From Burkholderia guangdongensis (lineage in GTDB: Bacteria; Pseudomonadota; Gammaproteobacteria; Burkholderiales; Burkholderiaceae): 64,000 nt of DNA. A program made the position numbers and the translations under genes. Shown in pieces: positions 42,028 to 50,817 of the stretch (the stretch's first letter is position 1; each line of letters begins with the position of its first letter). A model generated the notes under the pieces. That model saw only the letters and a list, made by a program, of their open reading frames with translations. It was not told the origin of the DNA and ran no database searches. The stretch lies in contig NZ_JACBNX010000018.1 in assembly GCF_013403875.1 (NCBI RefSeq), forward strand, positions 42,884-106,883, given 5' to 3'.

Positions 42028-43808
42028 ACATTCGTAAATTCATCGGCGCGTCGAATCGCGACGCATTGCGCCTCGTGCGCGAAGCGCTCGGCGACGACGC
42101 CGTCGTGCTGTCGAACCGCACGCTCGATGACGGCAGCGTCGAAATCGCCGCGCTCGCCGATGCCGAGCTGGCCGCGATCGCGCCGCCGGCCGCCGCGCCG
42201 GGCGCGGGCGCCGCACCGTCCGCGTTCGCGTCCGCGCCGGCGCCGGCGCCGGCGCGCGCGGGTACTCATCCAGGCATCAATCCGGGCCTCAACCCTTACG
42301 CGAGCGGCGATCTGCCGGACGTGTTCTCGTCGGTGTTCGGCGCACGCGCCGACACGGCCGACGGGGCCGACGCGACGTTTGGCGTGGCTTCGGCGCCTGC
42401 CGCATCCGCATCTGCGCCCGCATCCGCCGCATCGAGCGCCGCGTCCGCTTCGCGGGCCGCTTTGCAGACCGCTTCACAGGCCGCTTCACAGGTCGCTTCA
42501 CCGGTCGCTATGCAGACCGCCTCTCCCGCCGCCGCATCGGAGCCGGCGCCGTGGCTCGTCGAGCACGCGAAGCGCCTGACGAAGCAGCGCGACGCGCTCG
42601 CGCGCCCGCCCGCGCCGGCGCAGTCCGCCGAACGCGCCTCCGCGGCGTCGCCCGACTGGGCCCGCGACGTCGTGCGCAACGTCGCGAGCCGCCTGCCGGC
42701 CACGGACGCCGCGCCCGCCGCGCGCCGAGCCGGCGACGCGCAGCCGGCCCCCGCGCCGCGCGCGGCGCTCGACGTGGCGGCCGCGGTGGCCGATGCGATG
42801 AAGCGCCACGTCGAGCGGATCGTCGACGAGACCGTGATGCACGAGCTCGGCACGCTGCGCGGGATGCTCGAGGAGCAGTTCGACGGATTGATGTGGCGCG
42901 AGCGCCAGCGTCGCAGCGCCGTGCATTCGGCGCTGACGAAGCACCTGTTCGCGGCCGGCTTCTCCGCGCAGCTCGTGCGGATGGTCGTCGACAACCTGCC
43001 GGACGGCGACGAAGCCGCGACGCTCGACCGCGCGATCGACTGGGCGCAGACGGTGCTCGCCGCGAACCTGCCGGTGCTCGAGAGCGAGGATGCGCTGATG
43101 GAGCGCGGCGGCGTGTTCGCGCTGATGGGGCCGACGGGCGCCGGCAAGACGACGACGACCGCGAAGCTCGCCGCGCGCTGCGTGATGCGCTTCGGCGCGA
43201 GCAAGGTCGCGCTCCTGACGACGGACAGCTACCGGATCGGCGGGCACGAGCAACTGCGGATCTTCGGCAAGATCCTCGGCGTGCCGGTGCATGCGGTGAA
43301 GGACGCGGGCGATCTGCAGTTCACGCTGTCCGAGCTGCGTAACAAGCACATCGTGCTGATCGACACGATCGGGATGAGCCAGCGCGACCGCGCGGTGTCC
43401 GACCAGATCGCGATGCTGCACGGCGCCGACACGCCGGTGCAGCGCCTGCTGCTGCTGAACGCGACGAGCCACGGCGACACGCTGAACGAAGTCGTGCAGG
43501 CGTACCGCGGCGGCGACGACCGGCCGGAGCTCGCCGGCTGCGTGCTGACGAAGCTCGACGAGGCGACCAACCTCGGCGGCACGCTCGACGCCGTGATCCG
43601 CTACCGGCTGCCGGTGCACTACGTGTCGACCGGCCAGAAGGTGCCCGAGAACCTGTACGTCGCGACGAAGAAGTTTCTGGTGAAGAGCGCGTTCTGCGTG
43701 CCGCGCGCCGGCTCGCCGTTCGTTCCGCAGGACGACGACGTGCCCGGCATGCTGGCCGCGCTCGCCGTCCGTTCCCCCGCCGACCCGCACGAGGTGCGCT
43801 TTGGATAA
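42024..43808 (+). CDS. flhF: SRP-family GTPase FlhF
   Basis: GTPase that places the flagellum at the pole; 594 residues. The B domain starts NIRKFIGASNRDALRLVREALGDDAV. An Ala/Pro-rich linker (about 60-210) carries a 12-bp DNA repeat at about 42455-42530. The N domain leads to the G domain with P-loop ALMGPTGAGKTTTTAKLA, DTIGMSQRD and TKLDEATNLGG. It starts at TTG 42024, overlapping the flhA stop, with GGGGG upstream; no ATG fits the family start. Confidence 0.95.
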   Translation: MNIRKFIGASNRDALRLVREALGDDAVVLSNRTLDDGSVEIAALADAELAAIAPPAAAPGAGAAPSAFASAPAPAPARAGTHPGINPGLNPYASGDLPDVFSSVFGARADTADGADATFGVASAPAASASAPASAASSAASASRAALQTASQAASQVASPVAMQTASPAAASEPAPWLVEHAKRLTKQRDALARPPAPAQSAERASAASPDWARDVVRNVASRLPATDAAPAARRAGDAQPAPAPRAALDVAAAVADAMKRHVERIVDETVMHELGTLRGMLEEQFDGLMWRERQRRSAVHSALTKHLFAAGFSAQLVRMVVDNLPDGDEAATLDRAIDWAQTVLAANLPVLESEDALMERGGVFALMGPTGAGKTTTTAKLAARCVMRFGASKVALLTTDSYRIGGHEQLRIFGKILGVPVHAVKDAGDLQFTLSELRNKHIVLIDTIGMSQRDRAVSDQIAMLHGADTPVQRLLLLNATSHGDTLNEVVQAYRGGDDRPELAGCVLTKLDEATNLGGTLDAVIRYRLPVHYVSTGQKVPENLYVATKKFLVKSAFCVPRAGSPFVPQDDDVPGMLAALAVRSPADPHEVRFG

Positions 43809-44673
43809 ACAGACGATCGACCAGGCCGAAGGGCTGCGGCGGCTGCTCGCCGGGCCCGGATCGCGGATCGTCGCGATCGTCGGCGGCCCGACGGGCGTTG
43901 GCTGCACGTCGGCCGTCGTGAATCTCGCGGCCGCGCTCGCGGCGCTCGGCAAGGACGTGCTCGTCGTCGACGAGCACGACGGCCCGCGCTCGGCCACCAC
44001 GACGCTCGACGGCAGATGGCGGCGCGACGGCGAATGCGTGCGCGTCGACGCGGGCTTCTCGGTCTGCGCGGCCGCCGCGCTCGCGCGCGACGGCTACAGC
44101 AACGGTGACGGCGGCGCGCGGCTGCGCGCGATCGTCGACGGCGCGGCCGACATCGTGCTCGTCGACGCACGGCTCGATGCGCAGGGCGGGCTATCGGCGC
44201 TCGCGCGCGACGCGCACGACGTGCTGATCGTCACGCGGGTCGCCGCGCAGGCGATCACCGACGCGTACGCGTGCATGAAGCGCCTGCATTTCGTGCATGC
44301 GATCGCGCAGTTCCGCGTGCTGATCAATCACGTCGGCAGCCGCGCGGACGCGAAGACCACGTTCGACAACCTCGCGGGCGTCGCGAGCCGCTATCTGGCG
44401 GTGTCGCTCGCGCACGCGGGCTGCGTGAGCGCCGATCCGCTCGTCGAGCACGCGCGCACGCTCGCGCGCACCGCGGCGGATGCGTTCCCGTCGTCGCCGG
44501 CCGCGCGCGACTACCGGCAGATTGCCGCGGACTTGCTGTACTGGCCGCGCCGCCCGGGACCGGGCGCGCGCCGCGACGACGGGGATCGCCGGCTGGACGG
44601 CGGCACGGAAGACCGGCGGGAGGGCCGCGCGGGCGGCCCGGCGCGCGAGAAGGGCGCGGCTCACGCCGCGTGA
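43801..44673 (+). CDS. flhG: FlhG/FleN-type MinD-like protein with degenerate Walker A
   Basis: ParA/MinD-like partner of FlhF that limits flagellar number; 290 residues. The P-loop position reads VGGPTGVGCTSAVVNLAAAL where canonical members have GGKGGVGKS/T, so both the signature Lys and the catalytic P-loop Lys are replaced (by Pro/Thr and Cys). The Walker B-type segment is ADIVLVDARLDAQGG. The rest of the fold (NLAAALAALGKDVLVVDE; FRVLINHVGSRADA) is clearly FlhG. ATP hydrolysis may be lost. It starts at TTG 43801, overlapping flhF by 8 bases. A Gly/Arg-rich tail ends the protein. Confidence 0.9.
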   Translation: MDKQTIDQAEGLRRLLAGPGSRIVAIVGGPTGVGCTSAVVNLAAALAALGKDVLVVDEHDGPRSATTTLDGRWRRDGECVRVDAGFSVCAAAALARDGYSNGDGGARLRAIVDGAADIVLVDARLDAQGGLSALARDAHDVLIVTRVAAQAITDAYACMKRLHFVHAIAQFRVLINHVGSRADAKTTFDNLAGVASRYLAVSLAHAGCVSADPLVEHARTLARTAADAFPSSPAARDYRQIAADLLYWPRRPGPGARRDDGDRRLDGGTEDRREGRAGGPAREKGAAHAA

Positions 44674-44696
44674 GCGCCGACGAAGGAGAAAGCGCC

Positions 44697-45431
44697 ATGA
44701 TGTACAACGCTCAAGGAAAGATTTCCCAGACCGACGTGCTTGCGCAGTACGCGCCGCTCGTGCGCCGCCTGGGGCTGCAGCTCGTCGCGAAAATGCCGGC
44801 GAGCGTCGATCTCGACGACCTGATCCAGGCCGGGATGATCGGGCTGCTCGACGCGGCCGGCCGCTACAAGGAAGACCAGGGCGCGCAGTTCGAGACCTAT
44901 GCGACGCAGCGGATTCGCGGCGCGATGCTCGACGAGCTGCGCAGCAACGACTGGTTGCCGCGCAGCATGCGCAAGAACTCGCGCGAGGTCGAGCACGCGG
45001 TGCACCAGGTCGAGCAGCGGCTCGGCCGGTCGGCGTCCGAGACCGAGGTTGCCGACCATCTGCAGATGCCGCTCACCGACTATCAGGGGCTGCTGCAGGA
45101 TCTGCACGGCAGCCAGCTGATCTACTACGAGGACTTCGACCGGTCGTCCGACGACGAACCGTTCCTCGACCGCCATTGCGTCGATCGCGCGGACCCGCTG
45201 TCGGCGCTGCTCGACGACCATCTGCGCGACGCGCTGATCGACGCGATCGAGCGGCTGCCGGACCGCGAGAAGCTGCTGATGTCGCTCTACTATGAACGCG
45301 GGCTGAACCTGCGCGAGATCGGAGCGGTGCTCGAAGTCAGCGAATCACGGGTCTGCCAACTGCACAGCCAGGCGGTCGCGCGGCTGCGCGCGCGGCTGCG
45401 CGAGCAGGCCTGGGTCGGCGCGGAAAACTGA
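44697..45431 (+). CDS. fliA: Flagellar sigma factor FliA (sigma-28)
   Basis: RNA polymerase sigma factor for late flagellar and chemotaxis genes; 244 residues. Region 2 has YAPLVRRLGLQLVAKMPASV, DLDDLIQAGMIGLLDAAGRY and FETYATQRIRGAMLDELRSN; region 3 has DWLPRSMRKNSREVEHAVHQ; region 4.2 is LNLREIGAVLEVSESRVCQL. FlgM would hold it inactive until hook completion. ATG 44697 follows AAGGAG. It is the last gene of the flhBAFG-fliA run. A weak GC hairpin at about 45441-45474 may end the operon. Confidence 0.96.
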   Translation: MMYNAQGKISQTDVLAQYAPLVRRLGLQLVAKMPASVDLDDLIQAGMIGLLDAAGRYKEDQGAQFETYATQRIRGAMLDELRSNDWLPRSMRKNSREVEHAVHQVEQRLGRSASETEVADHLQMPLTDYQGLLQDLHGSQLIYYEDFDRSSDDEPFLDRHCVDRADPLSALLDDHLRDALIDAIERLPDREKLLMSLYYERGLNLREIGAVLEVSESRVCQLHSQAVARLRARLREQAWVGAEN

Positions 45432-45566
45432 CGCGGCCCGCCCGCGAGAGCGCACTACGAGGGCGCTTTCGCGGGCTTCTCCGACGGACCGACCATGCGC
45501 GGGCACGCACCGGCGGCGGCCCGCCTCCGGCATTGTTCGCGCCAATTTGCTACAATCCCCCCCGTT

Positions 45567-45686
45567 TTCCGAGGAGCGTTGCGACGGGCGCCCGCCCGCC
45601 AGGCTCGGAAGGCTTCACCAAGCGGCCGCGCGGCGGCGATCGAAGATCGCGCCGGCCCACCCGCTTCCTGAACGGCGCTCACGTCA
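45567..45686 (+). ncRNA. S-adenosylhomocysteine (SAH) riboswitch
   Basis: Leader that turns ahcY on when SAH builds up. It shows the family landmarks CCGAGGAGCGTTGCGACGGG near 45569-45588, CCAGGCTCGG near 45599-45608 (CTCGG pairing with CCGAG), and GGCGCTCACGT at 45674-45684 closing the pseudoknot with GAGCG. ahcY begins 36 bases downstream. A TACAAT at 45551-45556 is a possible -10. Confidence 0.93.
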
Positions 45687-45721
45687 CAATTTCTAGAACT
45701 TTTTTTAGAAAGGAGGGCGTG

Positions 45722-47140
45722 ATGAGCGCCGTTATCGATTCCAAGAGCTCCAACGACTACCTCGTCGCCGACCTGTCGCTCGCCGGCTGGGGGCGCAAGG
45801 AGCTCAATATCGCCGAGACCGAAATGCCGGGCCTCGTGCAGATCCGCGACGAATACAAGGCGCAGCAGCCGCTGAAGGGCGCGCGCATCGCCGGCTCGCT
45901 GCACATGACCATCCAGACGGGCGTGCTGATCGAGACGCTGAAGGCGCTCGGCGCGGACGTGCGCTGGGCGTCGTGCAACATCTTCTCGACGCAGGACCAC
46001 GCGGCCGCCGCGATCGCCGCCGGCGGCACGCCGGTGTTCGCGTTCAAGGGCGAGTCGCTCGACGAATACTGGGCGTTCACGCACCGGATCTTCGAATGGC
46101 CGAACGGCGAGTTCGCGAACATGATCCTCGACGACGGCGGCGACGCCACGCTGCTGCTGATCCTCGGCTCGAAGGCGGAGAAGGATCGCTCGGTGATCGC
46201 GAAGCCGACGAACGAGGAAGAAGTCGCGCTGTACAAGTCGATCGCGCAGCATCTCGACGCCGACGGCAGCTGGTACTCGACGCGCCTCGCGCAGATCAAG
46301 GGCGTGACCGAAGAGACGACGACCGGCGTGCACCGCCTGTACCAGATGGAGAAGGAAGGCCGCCTGCCGTTCCCGGCGATCAACGTGAACGATTCGGTCA
46401 CGAAGTCGAAGTTCGACAACCTGTACGGCTGCCGCGAATCGCTCGTCGACGGGATCAAGCGCGCGACCGACGTGATGATCGCGGGCAAGATCGCGCTCGT
46501 CGCCGGCTACGGCGACGTCGGCAAGGGCTGCGCGCAGTCGCTGCGCGGGCTCGGCGCGACCGTGTGGGTCACGGAAATCGATCCGATCTGCGCGCTGCAG
46601 GCGGCGATGGAAGGCTACCGCGTCGTGACGATGGAGTACGCGGCCGACAAGGCCGACATCTTCGTGACCGCGACCGGCAACTTCCACGTGATCGGCCACG
46701 ATCACATGAAGGCGATGCGCCATAACGCGATCGTCTGCAACATCGGCCACTTCGATTCGGAAATCGACGTCGCGTCGACGCGCCAGTACACGTGGGACAA
46801 CATCAAGCCGCAGGTCGACCACATCATCTTCCCGGACGGCAAGCGGATCATCCTGCTCGCGGAAGGGCGCCTCGTGAACCTCGGCTGCGCAACCGGCCAT
46901 CCGTCGTTCGTGATGTCGAACTCGTTTACGAACCAGACGCTCGCGCAGATCGAGCTGTTCACGCGCGGCGGCGAGTACGGCAACAAGGTCTACGTGCTGC
47001 CGAAGCACCTCGACGAGAAGGTCGCGCGCCTGCATCTCGCGCGCATCGGCGCGCAGCTCTCCGAGCTGTCCGACGCGCAGGCGTCGTACATCGGCGTGTC
47101 GAAGGCGGGCCCGTTCAAGCCGGATCACTACCGCTACTAA
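45722..47140 (+). CDS. ahcY: Adenosylhomocysteinase (SAH hydrolase)
   Basis: Cytosolic NAD-dependent enzyme splitting S-adenosylhomocysteine into homocysteine and adenosine, relieving product inhibition of methyltransferases; 472 residues. GSLHMTIQTGVLIETL, CNIFSTQDHAAAAIA, the NAD-binding GYGDVGKGCAQSLRG, ATGNFHVI-type segment and CNIGHFDSEIDV are intact, and the C-terminal KPDHYRY tail, needed for NAD binding across the dimer, is standard. An insertion of about 40 residues relative to the shortest forms is normal in proteobacteria. AAAGGAGG precedes ATG 45722. It sits under the SAH riboswitch. Confidence 0.98.
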   Translation: MSAVIDSKSSNDYLVADLSLAGWGRKELNIAETEMPGLVQIRDEYKAQQPLKGARIAGSLHMTIQTGVLIETLKALGADVRWASCNIFSTQDHAAAAIAAGGTPVFAFKGESLDEYWAFTHRIFEWPNGEFANMILDDGGDATLLLILGSKAEKDRSVIAKPTNEEEVALYKSIAQHLDADGSWYSTRLAQIKGVTEETTTGVHRLYQMEKEGRLPFPAINVNDSVTKSKFDNLYGCRESLVDGIKRATDVMIAGKIALVAGYGDVGKGCAQSLRGLGATVWVTEIDPICALQAAMEGYRVVTMEYAADKADIFVTATGNFHVIGHDHMKAMRHNAIVCNIGHFDSEIDVASTRQYTWDNIKPQVDHIIFPDGKRIILLAEGRLVNLGCATGHPSFVMSNSFTNQTLAQIELFTRGGEYGNKVYVLPKHLDEKVARLHLARIGAQLSELSDAQASYIGVSKAGPFKPDHYRY

Positions 47141-47264
47141 CCCGCCACTGACACCAGGCGCCGCCGGCCACGGCGGCATCGGGCGGGGCGGCCACGGCCG
47201 GCCCCGCGTCCATCGTCACCGGGCAGCCGCGCGCGGCCGACCGACAACGAACCGGGAGCATCGC

Positions 47265-47618
47265 ATGACCCTCATCCTGACCTGGATCATCAACGCGCTC
47301 GCGCTGCTGATCATCACGTATCTGGTGCCGTCGATCCACATCAAGAGCTTCGGCACCGCGCTGATCGTCGCAGTCGTGCTCGGCCTGATCAACACGGTGA
47401 TCCGGCCGGTGCTGATCCTGTTCACGCTGCCCGTCACGATCGTCACGCTCGGGCTCTTCATCCTCGTCGTGAACGCGCTGTGCTTCTGGCTCGCGGCGTC
47501 GCTGCTGAAGGGCTTCGAGGTGTCGGGCTTCTGGTCCGCGTTCTTCGGTTCGATCCTGTACAGCATCGTGTCGTGGCTGCTGTCCGCCCTGATCTTCGGC
47601 CAGCGCAGCATCGGCTGA
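47265..47618 (+). CDS. Small membrane protein, phage_holin_4_2/YvlD family
   Basis: Membrane protein of 117 residues with four hydrophobic helices. LTWIINALALLIITYLVPSI, VLGLINTVIRPVLILFTLP and VTIVTLGLFILVVNALCFWL are the usual family elements. Named for resemblance to holins, but bacterial members such as YvlD have no shown lytic role. It lies between ahcY and metF in the same direction; the same placement is common in Burkholderia, though a link to methionine metabolism is not evident. Confidence 0.85.
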   Translation: MTLILTWIINALALLIITYLVPSIHIKSFGTALIVAVVLGLINTVIRPVLILFTLPVTIVTLGLFILVVNALCFWLAASLLKGFEVSGFWSAFFGSILYSIVSWLLSALIFGQRSIG

Positions 47619-47637
47619 GCGGGCCTCGCTTCTCATC

Positions 47638-48468
47638 ATGAAACCGATCGAACTCTCGTTTGAATTCTTTCCGCCGAAGACGGCGGACGGCGTCGAGAAG
47701 CTGCGCGCGACGCGCGCGCAACTCATGCCGCTGAAACCGAAATTCGTCTCCGTGACGTTCGGCGCCGGCGGCTCGACCCAGCAGGGCACGCTCGATACCG
47801 TCCTCGACATGCAGAAGGACGGCCTCGAAGCGGCGCCGCACCTGTCGTGCATCGGCTCGTCGCGCGACAGCCTGCGCGCGATCCTCGACCAGTACCGCTC
47901 GCACGGGATCCGCCACATCGTCGCGCTGCGCGGCGACCTGCCATCCGGGATGGGCTCGGTCGGCGAGCTGCGCTACGCGTCCGAGCTCGTCAGCTTCATC
48001 CGCGCGGAGCACGGCGACTGGTTCCACATCGAGGTCGCCGGGTATCCGGAATATCACCCGCAGGCGCGCTCGCCGAAGGCCGATCTCGAGAACTTCGCGC
48101 GCAAGGTGAAGGCCGGCGCGAATTCCGCGATCACGCAGTACTTCTTCAACGGCGACGCGTACTTCCGCTTCGTCGACGACGCGCGGAAGCTCGGCGTCGA
48201 CGTACCGATCGTGCCGGGCATCATGCCGATCACGAACTTCTCGCAGCTGATGCGCTTCTCGGAGATGTGCGGCGCCGAAGTGCCGCGCTGGGTCGCGCGC
48301 CGGCTCGAGAGCTTCGGCGACGATCGCGACGCGATCCGCGCGTTCGGCGCCGACGTCGTCACCAGCCTCTGCCAGCGCCTGATCGACGCGGGCGTGCCGG
48401 GCCTGCATTTCTACACGCTGAACGGCGCGGCCGCGACGCGGACGATTTGCGAGCGGCTCGGGTTCTGA
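47638..48468 (+). CDS. metF: 5,10-methylenetetrahydrofolate reductase
   Basis: FAD enzyme making 5-methyltetrahydrofolate for methionine synthesis; 276 residues. The start MKPIELSFEFFPPKTADGVE with catalytic-type Glu, FVSVTFGAGGSTQQGTL, HIVALRGDLPSG and the FAD segment HPQARSPKADLENFARKVKAGA-like stretch (split) are diagnostic. QYFFNGDAYFRFVD and PGIMPITNFSQL follow. With ahcY it supplies the methyl cycle. A strong terminator follows. Confidence 0.97.
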   Translation: MKPIELSFEFFPPKTADGVEKLRATRAQLMPLKPKFVSVTFGAGGSTQQGTLDTVLDMQKDGLEAAPHLSCIGSSRDSLRAILDQYRSHGIRHIVALRGDLPSGMGSVGELRYASELVSFIRAEHGDWFHIEVAGYPEYHPQARSPKADLENFARKVKAGANSAITQYFFNGDAYFRFVDDARKLGVDVPIVPGIMPITNFSQLMRFSEMCGAEVPRWVARRLESFGDDRDAIRAFGADVVTSLCQRLIDAGVPGLHFYTLNGAAATRTICERLGF

Positions 48469-48510
48469 ACCGCCGCCGCTGACGTCGCGCCAGCGCGCGC
48501 CGCCTGACGA

Positions 48511-48553
48511 ACCCCGATCGCCGGATCCCTGTCCGGCGATCGGGGTTTTTTCA
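48511..48553. terminator. Terminator between metF and the amidase gene
   Basis: CCCCGATCGCCGGA at 48512-48525 and TCCGGCGATCGGGG at 48532-48545 form a perfect long stem followed by TTTTTT. It ends metF and lies at the 3' end of the convergent amidase gene. Confidence 0.92.
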
Positions 48554-50032
48554 TGCCTGCGCCAGCAGCAGCGGCGGACGCCGGTCGAACCACGGCCGCG
48601 CCTGCTCGAGCTGGCGCGCGAGCCGCAGCAGCCGCGCGTCGTCGCCGTGGCGCGCGGCGAACTGCACGCCGATCGGCAGGCCGCGTGCGTTCCAGTACAG
48701 CGGTACCGACATCGCCGGCTGGCCGGTCAGGTTGAATAGCTCGGTGCAGCCGGCCCACGCGAAGCTCTTCTGCGATGCCTTCGCGAGCATTTCGCGCAGC
48801 AGCGGCTTTAACGGCAGCGACGCGATCAGCCGCAACTGCCGGCGCTCGAACGGCGTCGGCCGCAGCTCGCCGATCCGGCGCGGCGCGCCGGCGAGCGTCG
48901 CGCACAGAATCACGTCATAGCGCGCGACGGCGCTCGTGACCTGCACCGTCAGCTGACGCTGCAGCTCGAGCATGTCCGGCAGCCGCTCGCGCGCGAGCCG
49001 CCGGCCGACGAGCGCCATCGCCCACGTCGCGAGCTCGAACTCGTCGCGCCGTGGCCGGCGCCCGGTAATCTGCTGCGCGCCGAGCACCATCTCGTCGGCG
49101 ATCGTCGCCCACAGCGACAGGAACAGCTCGCCGATCCGCGCGAAATCGACGTTCAACGTGGCCGGCTCGACGTGATGGCCGAGCGATTCGACAAGCGCGG
49201 CCGCATCGTCGAGCGCCGCGCGCGCGTCGGCGTCGAGCGCGGGCGCGAGCATCGGATCGGTGACGAGCCCGATCCGCAGCGGCTCGACCGGCTCGTCGAG
49301 CGCGCCGAGGAACGTGCCGGGCGCGCCGGTCGGCAGCGTCCGGCCGGTCGTCACGTCGAGCAGCAGCGCGCTGTCGCGCACGCTGCGCGAGACCGCGTGA
49401 TTGACGCTCAGCTCGCCCGCGCTCACGCGCGTGACGAGCGCGGGATCGCGACTCGGCTTGAGCCCGAACAACCCGCAGCACGATGCCGGAATCCGGATCG
49501 AGCCGCCGCCGTCGGACGCATGCGCGAGCGGCACGATGCCGGCCGCGACCGCCGCGGCCGCGCCGCCGCTCGACCCGCCCGGCGTGTGGTCGAGGCTCCA
49601 TGGATTGCGGCACGGACCGAACAGCTCGGGCTCCGTGTACGGCATCTGGCCGAGCTCGGGCGTGTTGGTCTTGCCGAACGGATTGAGCCCGGCCGAGCGG
49701 CTGCGCGCGATCAGCGGCGCGTCGGCGTCGGGCACGAAGTAGCGGTAGTGGCGGCTGCCCATCGTCAACGGCAGCCCGGCGACCGCGACGCCGAGATCCT
49801 TGATCAGATACGGCACGCCGCCGAACGGCCCGTCCGGCGCGCGTTGCGCGGCCGCGCGCTCGCGCGCCGCGTCGTAGTCGGCGAGCACGATCGCGTTGAT
49901 CGCGGGATTCACCGCTTCCGCGCGGCGGATCGCCGCGTCGAGCAGCTCGCGCGGGCTCGCGTCGCGCCGGCGCACGAGATCGGCGAGGCCGATCGCGTCG
50001 TGTGCGAGATAGTCGGCATGCACCGTGGTCAT
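48551..50032 (-). CDS. Amidase-signature family hydrolase
   Basis: Hydrolase of 493 residues acting on amide bonds. The Lys-Ser-Ser triad is visible: Lys78 in VPYLIKDLG, cis-Ser154 in HTPGGSSGGAAAAVAAG and nucleophile Ser178 in SDGGGSIRIPASCCGLFG. The C-terminal half has FNLTGQPAMSVPLYWNARGL and PIGVQFAARHGDDARLLRLA, typical of this family. It is closer to general amidases/6-aminohexanoate-cyclic-dimer hydrolase-type proteins than to GatA, because no gatB/gatC is near. The natural substrate is unknown. Confidence 0.88.
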   Translation of the reverse strand: MTTVHADYLAHDAIGLADLVRRRDASPRELLDAAIRRAEAVNPAINAIVLADYDAARERAAAQRAPDGPFGGVPYLIKDLGVAVAGLPLTMGSRHYRYFVPDADAPLIARSRSAGLNPFGKTNTPELGQMPYTEPELFGPCRNPWSLDHTPGGSSGGAAAAVAAGIVPLAHASDGGGSIRIPASCCGLFGLKPSRDPALVTRVSAGELSVNHAVSRSVRDSALLLDVTTGRTLPTGAPGTFLGALDEPVEPLRIGLVTDPMLAPALDADARAALDDAAALVESLGHHVEPATLNVDFARIGELFLSLWATIADEMVLGAQQITGRRPRRDEFELATWAMALVGRRLARERLPDMLELQRQLTVQVTSAVARYDVILCATLAGAPRRIGELRPTPFERRQLRLIASLPLKPLLREMLAKASQKSFAWAGCTELFNLTGQPAMSVPLYWNARGLPIGVQFAARHGDDARLLRLARQLEQARPWFDRRPPLLLAQA

Positions 50033-50124
50033 CCCCGTTGTGACGTCTGGTGATCGATAAGATCGATAAGATCGATGAAACGGCGGGCGGGCGGGCCCGG
50101 CCCGAGCCCGCCGCGGCCGGGCGC

Positions 50125-50817
50125 TTACAGGTGCTCGGCGAGGAACGTCAGCGTGCGGCCGTGCGCGAGCGCGGCGGCGCGCTGGTTGTAGGACGCGCGG
50201 TCCGTGCAGTTGAAGCCGTGCTCGGCGCCCGGATACAGATGGAACGACGCGTTGTCGCGGCCCGCGAACGCGGCCTTGACCTCGTCGACGGCCGCGAGCG
50301 GAATGCCGTGATCGTTCTCCGCGTAGTGGAACAGGATCGGCCGCGTGACGCTGCCCGCGACGTCGAGGCGGCCCTGGATGCCGCCGCCGTAATACGCGAC
50401 GGCCGCGTCGATCTTGCCGGTCGCCGCCGCGAGATACGCGAGGCGGCCGCCGAAGCAGTAGCCGATCGCGGCGACGTTGCCGCCGACCTCGGGCCGCGTG
50501 CGCAGCAGGTCGGCCGCGGTCGCGATGTCGGCGACCGCGAGCTCGACGTTCGTCTTCTGCAGCAGCTCGATGCCCTTGTCGCGGTCGGCGCCTTCATAGG
50601 TCAGCTCGACGCGCGGCTGCGTGCGCCAGAACACGTCCGGCGCGAGCGCGACGTAGCCGTCGGCCGCGTACTGATCGGCGACCGCGCGGATGTGCGCGTT
50701 CACGCCGAAGATCTCCTGGATGATGATGACGGCGGGGCCCTTGCCGCGCTTGGGCAGCGACAGGTAGCCGCCGAAGGCGTCTTTGCCGGACGGGATGTCG
50801 ATCCATTGGGCAGTCAC
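50125..50817 (-). CDS. Dienelactone hydrolase family protein
   Basis: Alpha/beta-hydrolase of 230 residues. The triad of the family is present: Cys121 in AIGYCFGGRLAYL, Asp169 in YAENDHGIPL and His200 in GAEHGFNC. PAVIIIQEIFGVNAHIR carries the conserved Glu of dienelactone hydrolases. Members open the lactone ring in chloroaromatic catabolism, but many act as general esterases. No catechol-pathway genes are near, so the role is not fixed. Confidence 0.9.
   Translation of the reverse strand: MTAQWIDIPSGKDAFGGYLSLPKRGKGPAVIIIQEIFGVNAHIRAVADQYAADGYVALAPDVFWRTQPRVELTYEGADRDKGIELLQKTNVELAVADIATAADLLRTRPEVGGNVAAIGYCFGGRLAYLAAATGKIDAAVAYYGGGIQGRLDVAGSVTRPILFHYAENDHGIPLAAVDEVKAAFAGRDNASFHLYPGAEHGFNCTDRASYNQRAAALAHGRTLTFLAEHL

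Noticed and set aside
47265..47618. Holin-family name taken as evidence for a prophage
   Set aside because: The YvlD/phage_holin_4_2 family is common in bacterial chromosomes; no other phage gene is near.
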